A DNA stretch of 10,174 nucleotides from Candidatus Babelota bacterium. GTDB lineage: Bacteria; Babelota; Babeliae; Babelales; Babelaceae. The stretch lies in NCBI GenBank assembly GCA_003174035.1, contig PRDV01000044.1, positions 1 to 10,174 of the forward strand, in the 5' to 3' direction. Under the pieces are notes generated by a model, which ran no database searches, was not told the DNA's origin, and was given only the letters and a program-made list of their open reading frames with translations. Each line of letters starts with the position of its first letter. Position 1 is the stretch's first letter. The translations under genes and the position numbers were made by a program. Below are positions 1 to 6,690 of the stretch, piece by piece.

Positions 1-1125
1 AGGAAGATTGCTTGCTACACGTTTTTTCAGTTCTTCAAAACTCAATGGTGTCTCTGCATCGGGAGTGGTTTGTGCAGGAGTGGGCTCTCCTGTAAGACTA
101 CTTAATACTGGAGCTTGTGTCGCTGCAGGAGTGCTTGGCGCAGGAGTTGGGTTCAACTGAGGAGCGCTTGGCGCTGTGACCGTTTCTGCTGCTTTTTCCT
201 TGATTAAAGGAGAAGTTACTTCAGGGCTAGCTGGACTTGGTGCTGGAGGATTAGTTGAACTGCTTTCTGAGGATGAGGGCAAAGTGCTGCTAGCAGCAAC
301 ACCTTCTTCTGCCTTGTCATCGTCTTCTAAAAATGCTAGCAATTGATCTTGCGTAATAATAGGTGCCGCTCCTGCGAAAATCGTGGGTGCTACTCGTTCT
401 GATTTTGGAGCATCAACGAAATCGTCTGCACCTGAAGAATCAGTTTCCTGATCTGCATCATTATGGTAACGCGATTTGTGAGTTCGGTGTTTGTTTGCTT
501 GGATCATTGCGGTAACCCCTGCAGCTTTGGCAAAGCTGTCAAGAGACACACTTTTGGCAATTGGCTCAGATGAAGCTGTTTTCTGGGCAGGAGCCCCCTG
601 CTGCGTTGGTTTCGATTTTTCTTCGGGTTCCTGCTTACTTGATACCAATTTATGTATCTCACCGACCTTACGAACTTGTTCATCAGACAGGGAGATTGAT
701 TTTAAAGAGTCTAACTTTTCTTTAATGACACTAATTGGCTGCTTCACTAAAGAAAAATTTATCTTTTGCTTTTCGCGATATAGTACATCGATACACGTCT
801 TAATTTTTTTAAGATGTTGATCTGGATCTGTTGGCGGATTCTTTGCGCAATCTATTAGATATTGGATAAGAATGTCCAAAGCTCGGGCCGGCACAACTTC
901 TTGTAACATATCCTTAATTGCTTCATCTTTTTGAGCTTTTTCTAATTCGGCTACATCTGACATGACAGATGAATCAAATGCAGCTCTTCGATCGGCTATT
1001 TGGGGTTGTGCAAAGATTCCCAGTGGCGTTCCACCCGGGACTGAATGGGGTGGTTGAGCTCCTGAGCTAATTATTAAAGGGTTGTATAAACTTAAAATTA
1101 TTATCGATAATCGCATGAATTGCAT
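1..1125 (-). CDS. Exported Pro/Ala/Ser/Thr-rich protein, C-terminus beyond the window (partial)
   Basis: An open frame of 375 codons starts at an ATG at 1125 and reaches the left edge without a stop, so the C-terminus is missing. The N-terminus (MQFMRLSIIILSLYNPLIIS) looks like a signal peptide, with cleavage plausible near residues 22-24. Residues about 55-165 are predicted mostly helical and charged. From about residue 165 the chain is low-complexity, and residues 285-355 are dominated by Pro, Ala, Ser and Thr, like a flexible surface or periplasmic linker. An AGGCGG ribosome-binding site lies just upstream of this ATG; a second in-frame ATG (codon 4, at 1116) is less well placed. The plan (signal peptide, helical domain, Pro-rich linker) resembles the proteins at 2862-3668 and 3719-5314, so a C-terminal membrane anchor may lie outside the window. 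No catalytic motif is seen and the function is unknown. An exported location is likely. Confidence 0.8.
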   Translation of the reverse strand, partial: MQFMRLSIIILSLYNPLIISSGAQPPHSVPGGTPLGIFAQPQIADRRAAFDSSVMSDVAELEKAQKDEAIKDMLQEVVPARALDILIQYLIDCAKNPPTDPDQHLKKIKTCIDVLYREKQKINFSLVKQPISVIKEKLDSLKSISLSDEQVRKVGEIHKLVSSKQEPEEKSKPTQQGAPAQKTASSEPIAKSVSLDSFAKAAGVTAMIQANKHRTHKSRYHNDADQETDSSGADDFVDAPKSERVAPTIFAGAAPIITQDQLLAFLEDDDKAEEGVAASSTLPSSSESSSTNPPAPSPASPEVTSPLIKEKAAETVTAPSAPQLNPTPAPSTPAATQAPVLSSLTGEPTPAQTTPDAETPLSFEELKKRVASNLP

Positions 1126-1177
1126 AATTCCGCCTCTTAGTTATATAGGTTAATTATGGAGATCTGTTAGCGCATAC

Positions 1178-1183
1178 ATTATA
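1178..1183 (-). promoter_or_regulatory. Candidate -10 box for the gene starting at 1125
   Basis: Read on the minus strand, a consensus TATAAT sits in an AT-rich stretch about 53 bases before the ATG at 1125, predicting a leader of about 45 nt. No convincing -35 box is found at 16-18 bp (the best hexamer, TAGCTT, matches poorly). This is a weak call resting on the -10 box alone. It would let this gene be transcribed separately from the three genes upstream of it. Confidence 0.35.
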
Positions 1184-1344
1184 TAATTTTTTGATTGAAA
1201 AAGCTATGCCGCTCAGAAACAGTTGTATTTGTGGAATAAACATACAATTTGTTCGTCTTTGTTAATAAAAATTTTAAGACAGTGCACGGAATAAGACAGT
1301 TGGGGCTGCAAGCAATAGTATTCTTCTTGCGAAGTAGCTTTTCG

Positions 1345-2748
1345 TTATTCAGTGGCTAACGATCGTATATATTCTTCTTCTGCGATAATAGATGCATTTC
1401 CCTGCGGAAAATTATTTAACATTTTTGTAAGTTCTATTGCTCGAGTAACCATAGTTTTACATCTTGTAGGACTTGTGATTTTTAAATGCTTAAGTCGCTG
1501 CATCAGTACATTAAGCTCATTTGCTATTTTTGCACTTAGGAGTCTTACTTTTTTGTAATACTTCCCAGTTGTATCAAAATCAGTGCCACCTTGCAGAAAA
1601 CCATGCAAAGCTGATATCCAATTATCTTTATCACAGGTATCCAAAAAATTGGCAGCCGCATCTTCATCCAGAGCGAATCGCAATTCATTAATCACATATC
1701 TTTCATCGATTAGTAGTGGTAATGCAGCTTCTCTATAAAAACAAGCATCAAGAAAATGTTTTGCAGCAATATTATTTTGAGCTGCTGACAGGTTTAGTAT
1801 TCTGAATGCTTCGTGTGGCTTTCCTTCTTCTAAGTAAAGTGATGAGCCAAGAATATATAAAGCATCGGAATTAAGTTTGTCGGCCGCTGAATTTAAAAGA
1901 TTAACTGCCTCTTTTAAGTCTTTGGTAACACCAAGCCCATACTTATAAATAAGCCCCAAATGATATTCAGCATTTGCCTTTAGTTGTTTATCTACATCTT
2001 GACCTGCAACATATTCAAAGTTTTGGCGTGCGTGCTCATAATCTTTCTTTTCAAAACAACCCACCGCCAAAGTATATGCAGCATTTATTTTTTCTAGGAT
2101 AAGACGCTGCTTTCTCAGGCTATCGTCTGCTATCTTAGCTTCGAACCCTTGTAAAGAGCGTTTTCTGGTTTCATCGAACTCTTTTTGCTTTTGCTGTATT
2201 TGTGCCAGTAGCCTTTCCGCCTGCTCTCTTTCTTGAGCAAGAAGCTTTTCTTCTTCCGAGAATTTGGATTCAGCAGTTTCTTGTTCCTTCCGGGTATGTT
2301 TTAGAGAGACGTCCGCGTCTTGCACTCTTTCACGGAAGCCGGAAAGCTCTTCTTGCATAAGAAGGAGTTCAGGATCCTTTAACTCTTTTTCTCTATAGAA
2401 TGCTTTAGTTTGCTTAGAACACTCTTCAAGATATTCAGTGATACTTTGTGAACATTGTATACCATCGAGTCGCTGCTGAAGCTCCTTCGAGTCATTTAGC
2501 TGCCTCAAAATGAACTGTTTTTTTTCGCGATCAGGAAATTTTGAAAAAATAGTTTGCAGGAGGTTCATTGAAGGGTTATCTTCTTTTGCAAGGCTTAGTA
2601 TCGTAGAAAGGATCCCAGGACCTGTGTTAACAGTCTCTATTTTAGGGGTATCTAGTTGCTGTGCTTTGTCGACTGTATCAGTTTTTTCCATGCCTTTGAT
2701 TACACAGACATCCATCATTATGAGTAGAGAAAGACAAAAATAAATCAT
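1345..2748 (-). CDS. Exported coiled-coil protein with Sel1/TPR-like repeats
   Basis: The 467-residue product opens with a short hydrophobic segment (MIYFCLSLLIMMDVCVIKG) that could be a signal peptide, though its h-region is interrupted by an Asp. Residues about 115-220 form a Glu/Lys/Gln-rich coiled coil. Residues about 222-340 contain helix-turn-helix repeats; the clearest matches the Sel1 consensus, with AEYHLGLIYKYGLGVTKDLK followed by EAVNLLNSAAD. The tail is helical and unrecognised. Sel1 repeats are protein-interaction modules and are common in exported proteins of host-associated bacteria, so a role as a secreted scaffold or host-interaction factor is an inference. I chose the ATG at 2748 over an in-frame GTG at 2754: an AAGGGAG ribosome-binding site sits 5 nt before the ATG but overlaps the GTG. 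The gene lies 113 bp downstream of its same-strand neighbour, where only a weak promoter-like TATTAT (2793-2798) is seen. Unlike that neighbour, it has no C-terminal membrane segment. Confidence 0.85.
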   Translation of the reverse strand: MIYFCLSLLIMMDVCVIKGMEKTDTVDKAQQLDTPKIETVNTGPGILSTILSLAKEDNPSMNLLQTIFSKFPDREKKQFILRQLNDSKELQQRLDGIQCSQSITEYLEECSKQTKAFYREKELKDPELLLMQEELSGFRERVQDADVSLKHTRKEQETAESKFSEEEKLLAQEREQAERLLAQIQQKQKEFDETRKRSLQGFEAKIADDSLRKQRLILEKINAAYTLAVGCFEKKDYEHARQNFEYVAGQDVDKQLKANAEYHLGLIYKYGLGVTKDLKEAVNLLNSAADKLNSDALYILGSSLYLEEGKPHEAFRILNLSAAQNNIAAKHFLDACFYREAALPLLIDERYVINELRFALDEDAAANFLDTCDKDNWISALHGFLQGGTDFDTTGKYYKKVRLLSAKIANELNVLMQRLKHLKITSPTRCKTMVTRAIELTKMLNNFPQGNASIIAEEEYIRSLATE

Positions 2749-2753
2749 ATTCA

Positions 2754-2760
2754 CTCCCTT
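2754..2760 (-). promoter_or_regulatory. Ribosome-binding site that decides the start at 2748
   Basis: On the minus strand AAGGGAG is followed by TGAAT and then ATG, a 5-nt spacing typical of Shine-Dalgarno sites. The longer reading from GTG at 2754 would begin inside this site, so translation from the ATG at 2748 is preferred. Confidence 0.6.
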
Positions 2761-2861
2761 TTTAAACGAAACTTTACGTTACTTGCCTTACGATAATACA
2801 TAATTATTGAAGAAGCAAGAATTCAATGTTTTTTTAAAAGATTTCTTATAGAGGAAACCCC

Positions 2862-3668
2862 TTATGATCTTTTCGGGGACCCTTTATATTTCGTGTATAG
2901 TGTTTTGCCGAGGAATAAGCCTGTGATAGCAAAAATGGTAACCCCAAGCACTCTGTTAAATCTATTGTTTTGGGGTTTAGTCGGCTGTATGGCTGCTTGA
3001 TTTGCTAGTTTTATCGTGAGCAGAGAATCCCCATCAGGGCTTTGTCCAGAAGTGGGAGGCTGCTGGTCGCTTACGATGATCGGTGCAGATATGAGTTCTG
3101 GTCTTTTTGATTCGTTTTCTGCAGGTGCGCTAACATCTGCTTTTAGAGAAGGTTGCTTGTGTGGGGCAAATTGGGATGAATTCCTTCTTGTAGGGCTAAG
3201 TAAAGCAAGACTCGCAAATTCTCCCTGTTTTTCTCTCAGGAGGCACTTGAGGCTTTCGCTCTGCGTGCCTTTGCATTGGTCTAGTTGAGAAAGAAGCCTG
3301 TTGGCCGTAGGTCCCTGCAACATATCTTTTTTTGTGCTGATTAATGCGCAGCATTTTTCAATTTTTTCGCTACGCAGCTGAGAATCTGCTTGGTCACTGC
3401 TCAAGAACTTCAAAAATACTTCGCTAAATAGTGCTGCATTGTTTATATCATGCCAGAGTGATTCTATGTCTGCTATGTTTTGGGTGTCTAAAAGTGTCTG
3501 ACGAGTCTCTCGAATTTTTCTTTGAGCTGCAGGTGAGGTTGCGGCGTTTGATGACGGTAAGCCTTTTCGTGAAGGGCTTTGGCCAAGATAGGCAGTCCTC
3601 ATCGAGCAGAGGCGCATATTTGGCATTAAGATGGTACATGTCAAAACAATGATTTTTACGTTATGCAT
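2862..3668 (-). CDS. Exported helical protein with C-terminal membrane anchor
   Basis: The 268-residue product has a hydrophobic N-terminus (residues 4-21), probably a signal peptide or anchor. A predicted helical region follows at about 50-155, then a Pro/Ser/Gln-rich linker at about 156-237. The C-terminus carries a membrane segment (about 240-254) and a basic tail ending KGSPKRS. The anchor reads R-x2-G (239-242), then LGK (253-255), then YTKYK (258-262). This matches the end of the upstream gene product, and part of the helical region (FSEVFLKFLSS, from residue 81) resembles VFKRFLKNS in that protein. The ATG at 3668 is preceded by AGGA at a 9-nt spacing. The gene follows 50 bp after the stop of the 531-aa gene, so the two are probably co-transcribed. 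I do not recognise the family. A membrane-anchored, surface or periplasmic location is inferred; no enzyme motif is seen. Confidence 0.8.
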   Translation of the reverse strand: MHNVKIIVLTCTILMPNMRLCSMRTAYLGQSPSRKGLPSSNAATSPAAQRKIRETRQTLLDTQNIADIESLWHDINNAALFSEVFLKFLSSDQADSQLRSEKIEKCCALISTKKDMLQGPTANRLLSQLDQCKGTQSESLKCLLREKQGEFASLALLSPTRRNSSQFAPHKQPSLKADVSAPAENESKRPELISAPIIVSDQQPPTSGQSPDGDSLLTIKLANQAAIQPTKPQNNRFNRVLGVTIFAITGLFLGKTLYTKYKGSPKRS

Positions 3669-3718
3669 AGTTCTATATCCTATGTTATTTGGTGCACTAT
3701 GGTTACGAGAGAATGTAG

Positions 3719-5314
3719 TTAGGCAAGAATGCCTGTCCGGTTCTTATATTCTGTGTAATATTGTACGATTTCTTTTCCCAATAGGTAAGCAGCCGCGGTT
3801 AATAGTGAATAGCCAGCCAACCGCTTAGCGTAATAACTTTTTGTTTTCTTATCTTTCTTATCGGGGGTAAAAGTAGTGGACTGTGTATTAAAATGGGTAC
3901 TTCTTTGCGTGTTATGTGCAGTTACCGTCACGGGTCTTGGCGCAGGAGGCGTAGGCGATGCGCTGACCTTTCTTAATTGCCCTCCCGCTGGGGGATTGGG
4001 GAGTTGTCTCTTTATAACAAGTTTTTGCAGCGTCGTCGACTGACTGTGAACAATCGATTGACTATCTAATTGAACCAATCCATCATCCCTAATGATCTGA
4101 GGTGAAGACGGTGCCGTAATATTTGAAGCCGTTAAAGCGGGAAGGAAAAGGGGTTCAGCGCCTTCTTTTGCTTTATGGATTGGGTTTCTTGGTTCTTTTT
4201 CTTTAGTTATTGAGCTTCGTGAAGCGGCAATCTTCTTGCCTTCTTTCTCTTTTTTTTGGACTGAAGCTAGAGTGCTTTCTTTCCTTGCCAAAGGTTCTAT
4301 ATTTTCCGGGACTTTTGATTGCTTTGCTGACAATTCTTTTGGTTGCTGGTATTCTAACGTTGTGCTGAGTTGCTTTGTAGGAAGAGCTCCCATACTCTTA
4401 CGTCTTTCTGGCGCGTCCGTAGAAAATCGGGAAGAACGAAGACTATCAAGCTGAGAATTTTCTCTGATAAATTTTGTTCGGCGGGCTTCATCTTCTTTCT
4501 TTGTTTCTGCTCCTTTTCGAGCTTCCTCGTCGGCTTGTTTTTGCTCCTTTCGGGCTCTTTCTTCCTGCGCCAACTTGTCTGCCGCGTTCTTTGCTTCGCG
4601 TTCTTTTTCGAGCTCCAAACGCTTCTCCTCTTCTTGTTTAGCTTGTAGAGCAGCTGCAATAATAGCTATCCGTTGGCGTTCTTCCTCTTGAGCACGCTTG
4701 CGATCCTCTTCTTTTTCACGCGCTTTTGCTTCGGCTTTGAGGCTTTTCTCTGCGCGTTCTTCATCCTCAATTTTTTTTGCGGCAGCACTTTCGATTGCTT
4801 CTAGATGTTTGAGCAATGCGGATACTTCTTGATCGTTTTTATATCCCACAAGTTTTTCTTTGAGATCTTTTGCATCTGCTAGTTCAATACTGATCTCTTC
4901 TTCGGAAAATTTATTACTTATTTCTTGTGCAAAAACTGCCACTTTTTCACGGAGATTTCCCTCAATAGCGATTGGCCTATTTGCAGGAAGGATTGCGCTA
5001 TTTTTAAGAAATCGTTTAAAAACTGCTACAAGTGCATTATCCTCGAAAGCAAAAATGTCAGGAATAGTTTTGGCTTTCTCTGCGGCGCATACCTCTTTGA
5101 GAAGCTTGAGATCTTCTTCGTGTCCTTCTCGGCGTTGTGACATAGCTCTGTAAATAGTTTTTTTTATGGGGCTTGGCGTCTCAACGTTTGATGGTTGTGC
5201 AGCAGACGCGGACTCGAAGGCGGAAGGCACAAGACCACCCGCTGCTAGTGCCTCGGCTGCGAGCATAGAGTGGAATAACAGAAGCAACATTCTACCAAAG
5301 TAAAAGTTTTGCAT
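3719..5314 (-). CDS. Exported coiled-coil protein with low-complexity linker and C-terminal anchor
   Basis: The 531-residue product starts with a clear signal peptide (hydrophobic MLLLLFHSMLAAEALA, cleavage likely near residues 24-25). Residues about 66-172 form a helical domain. Residues about 172-285 are an extreme Glu/Lys/Arg/Ala-rich segment, very likely a long coiled coil or single alpha-helix, superficially like the middle domain of TolA. Residues about 286-490 are Ser/Thr/Pro-rich and probably disordered. The end has a short hydrophobic segment (499-514) with R-x2-G, LGK and YTEYK in the same register as the neighbouring 268-aa protein. The ATG at 5314 follows a G-rich stretch (GGGGGG, 5 nt away) acting as the ribosome-binding site. 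It is the first gene of the minus-strand run and has a good promoter. TolA is an alternative reading of the coiled coil, but TolA has an N-terminal anchor and a folded C-terminal domain, which do not fit. Function unknown. Confidence 0.85.
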   Translation of the reverse strand: MQNFYFGRMLLLLFHSMLAAEALAAGGLVPSAFESASAAQPSNVETPSPIKKTIYRAMSQRREGHEEDLKLLKEVCAAEKAKTIPDIFAFEDNALVAVFKRFLKNSAILPANRPIAIEGNLREKVAVFAQEISNKFSEEEISIELADAKDLKEKLVGYKNDQEVSALLKHLEAIESAAAKKIEDEERAEKSLKAEAKAREKEEDRKRAQEEERQRIAIIAAALQAKQEEEKRLELEKEREAKNAADKLAQEERARKEQKQADEEARKGAETKKEDEARRTKFIRENSQLDSLRSSRFSTDAPERRKSMGALPTKQLSTTLEYQQPKELSAKQSKVPENIEPLARKESTLASVQKKEKEGKKIAASRSSITKEKEPRNPIHKAKEGAEPLFLPALTASNITAPSSPQIIRDDGLVQLDSQSIVHSQSTTLQKLVIKRQLPNPPAGGQLRKVSASPTPPAPRPVTVTAHNTQRSTHFNTQSTTFTPDKKDKKTKSYYAKRLAGYSLLTAAAYLLGKEIVQYYTEYKNRTGILA

Positions 5315-5368
5315 ATTTACCCCCCATTGTTAATGGTTATAGTTCATTACTTTCTAGAGCGCACGGAT

Positions 5369-5397
5369 AGTATACCACGTTGCTCTTGTAATTCCAA
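5369..5397 (-). promoter_or_regulatory. Sigma-70-type promoter for the exported-protein run
   Basis: On the minus strand a -35 box TTGGAA (5392-5397, four of six consensus bases) and a -10 box TATACT (5369-5374, five of six) are separated by exactly 17 bp, and TGG precedes the -10 as an extended element. Transcription would start near 5362, giving a leader of about 48 nt before the ATG at 5314. It probably drives at least the two genes 3719-5314 and 2862-3668. Confidence 0.6.
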
Positions 5398-5465
5398 GCA
5401 TTAGAAAGAACTGTGATAATAACGTTTTGAAAAGTTTTAGAGGATGGCGAAATTTTAGAAAATTA

Positions 5466-5495
5466 TTGCATCTGGGAGGTCCAATAAGGTATGCT
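5466..5495 (+). promoter_or_regulatory. Candidate promoter of the Hsp20 gene
   Basis: TTGCAT (5466-5471) and TATGCT (5490-5495) lie 18 bp apart, placing the transcript start near 5502, about 35 nt before the ATG. Matches to the consensus are only moderate (three and four of six). I searched this 222-bp gap for a CIRCE element (TTAGCACTC and its inverted partner), the HrcA operator of many heat-shock genes, and saw none. Heat regulation, if any, must work another way. Confidence 0.35.
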
Positions 5496-5522
5496 TAATA
5501 CTATAGATGTACTAATCATATT

Positions 5523-5531
5523 AAAGGAGGT
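5523..5531 (+). promoter_or_regulatory. Near-perfect Shine-Dalgarno site of the Hsp20 gene
   Basis: AAAGGAGGT lies immediately upstream of the ATG at 5537, with 6 nt between GGAGG and the start codon. It is the strongest ribosome-binding site in the window and fits a protein made in large amounts. Confidence 0.75.
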
Positions 5532-5536
5532 GTGCC

Positions 5537-5944
5537 ATGGCACTAGTTCGTTGGAAGCCGTTCGGCGATATAGAAAAATTCTTAGAAGAAACCAATCTTT
5601 GGCAAACAATAGCAGGCAAGGATCTTTCTGCTGATGTATACGAGGAAAATAATAATATCATCGTTGAGATGCATGTCGCGGGTATTAATCCTGATAAAGT
5701 AGATATTGTCGTAGAAGGTGATCATCTAAAAGTTTCAGGTTCTCGAGAAGAAGAGCATGAAACAGAGCAGCGAGATTACTATACAAAAGAGATAAAGAGA
5801 GGTAGTTTTGAGCGCTATATTCATCTTCCTGCAGCAGTCGATCGTACAAAGACCCGTGCTGAAGTGCATGAAGGCGTTTTAACAATAACACTTCCTCTTC
5901 TTGCATCGCCAGAAAGTCATAAGGTTAAAGTGGAAAAACACTAA
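5537..5944 (+). CDS. hsp20: Small heat-shock protein, Hsp20/alpha-crystallin family
   Basis: The 135-residue product is an ATP-independent cytoplasmic holdase that binds unfolding proteins and hands them to DnaK/ClpB-type chaperones (family knowledge). The N-terminus is short (MALVRWKPFGDIEKFLEE). The alpha-crystallin domain spans about residues 28-122. It contains ADVYEENNNIIVEMHVAGI near 32-50, the conserved GSFERYIHLP at 89-98 and the signature GVLTITLP at 113-120. The C-terminal V-K-V (130-132) stands in for the I-x-I motif that docks subunits into oligomers. Length and layout are normal for bacterial class A-like sHsps. There is no signal peptide. The gene is alone on the plus strand here; its TAA stop overlaps the TAG stop of the convergent kinase gene by 4 nt, so the two transcripts must run into each other. 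Confidence 0.96.
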   Translation: MALVRWKPFGDIEKFLEETNLWQTIAGKDLSADVYEENNNIIVEMHVAGINPDKVDIVVEGDHLKVSGSREEEHETEQRDYYTKEIKRGSFERYIHLPAAVDRTKTRAEVHEGVLTITLPLLASPESHKVKVEKH

Positions 5945-6645
5945 AAATCTGCAAGATGGAACGTAGTGAAGCTGATTTGTCCTGAAAGTTCGCCAGCATG
6001 CATAAAGTCTGCAACAGACTGTGCATGGGCAATGAACTGGGACTCGTCAGCTTCAAACTCTTTATTACAATCAAGAAGTAATACCGGAACTTCTCGCAAT
6101 TCAGCAAGAAGTCCTTTCTTTTCAAGCAAGAAGGCTTTATGACAGGCATCAATTTGTCGAATGTATTCGATACTGATGTTTGTTTCAGCGGCCCTATTTC
6201 TTTTTTTAATGCGTTCATAAGCAATCTCTGGATCTACATCTAAAAAGATAAATCCACGAGGTGGTTTGCAATGACCTGTTACGAGAAAGTTAAACCATTC
6301 AAGATAAATCTGCCACTCAAGGTCTGTCATGAAGCCATTTTTATACCCGTTAGTAGCGAATGCGTAGTGGCCTGAATAGATTGAGCGCTCCATGAGCCGA
6401 AGGGAATAGGGGTTTTCTTGTTCTTTTAAATGCTCCTGTACTCGGCATGCCATAGCAAGTGTTTCCATTGAATATGCCCAACGCTTTGGATCTTTATAGA
6501 AATTACTCAAGATTGATTGGCCATATACCTGGCTTTGCCAGTTATGAAGCGGTTCAAAGATAACGTCGATATGCGGAAGATGTGCCTGTATTAAGCGGAG
6601 GAAGGTTGACTTGCCTGCGCCGATATTGCCTTCGACGATATACAT
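5941..6645 (-). CDS. Deoxynucleoside kinase (dCK/dGK/TK2-like family)
   Basis: The 234-residue enzyme is predicted to phosphorylate deoxynucleosides to 5'-monophosphates using ATP, in the cytoplasmic salvage pathway for DNA precursors. Motifs are in order: P-loop GNIGAGKST at 6-14; FEPLHNWQ at 30-37, whose Glu31 is the expected catalytic base region; MERSIYSGHYAFA at 85-97, the family's D/E-R-S motif; and an Arg-rich LID, RIKKRNR, at 145-151. Length is typical. The sequence does not tell me whether dA, dG or dC is preferred; the E-R-S form is common in dGK/dCK-like members. The ATG at 6645 follows AAGGG at a 5-nt spacing. The gene lies 45 bp downstream of alr, with a possible promoter of its own in the gap, and its stop overlaps that of hsp20. 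Salvage of host deoxynucleosides would suit an intracellular bacterium, which is an inference. Confidence 0.93.
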   Translation of the reverse strand: MYIVEGNIGAGKSTFLRLIQAHLPHIDVIFEPLHNWQSQVYGQSILSNFYKDPKRWAYSMETLAMACRVQEHLKEQENPYSLRLMERSIYSGHYAFATNGYKNGFMTDLEWQIYLEWFNFLVTGHCKPPRGFIFLDVDPEIAYERIKKRNRAAETNISIEYIRQIDACHKAFLLEKKGLLAELREVPVLLLDCNKEFEADESQFIAHAQSVADFMHAGELSGQISFTTFHLADF

Positions 6646-6677
6646 AAAAACCCTTGCTGTTTAAAAAATCTCCAGTG

Positions 6678-6683
6678 AGTATA
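6678..6683 (-). promoter_or_regulatory. Candidate extended -10 promoter of the deoxynucleoside kinase gene
   Basis: In the 45-bp gap after alr the minus strand reads CATGGTATACTCAC, giving a TATACT -10 box with a TGG extension. The -35 region 17 bp upstream (TACACC) is poor, as is usual for extended -10 promoters. The leader would be about 26 nt. It has the same TGGTATACT core as the promoter at 5369-5397. It could give the kinase expression independent of alr. Confidence 0.4.
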
Positions 6684-6690
6684 CCATGTT

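Noticed and set aside
491..820. A 109-codon plus-strand open frame inside the partial exported-protein gene
   Set aside because: It lies opposite a longer frame with signal peptide and ribosome-binding site, and its protein is Cys/Ser/Phe-rich without motifs, typical of an antisense shadow.
2782..2819. Loose inverted repeat (CTTGC...GCAAG with inner ATTATT/GATAAT) between two exported-protein genes
   Set aside because: The stem is interrupted, and the nearby T-run is on the wrong strand for the minus-strand genes, so a terminator role is unsupported.
4354..4659. Lys/Arg/Gln-rich 101-codon minus-strand frame inside the 531-aa gene
   Set aside because: It is a frame-shifted reading of the repetitive GAA/AAG/GAG coiled-coil codons and has no independent start signal.
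3719..5314. Identification of the 531-aa coiled-coil protein as TolA
   Set aside because: The helix composition is alike, but the N-terminus looks like a cleavable signal, the end is a hydrophobic anchor rather than the folded TolA domain III, and no tolQ/R/B or pal gene is adjacent.
5315..5536. CIRCE (HrcA) operator upstream of hsp20
   Set aside because: No TTAGCACTC/GAGTGCTAA inverted repeat is present in the gap.
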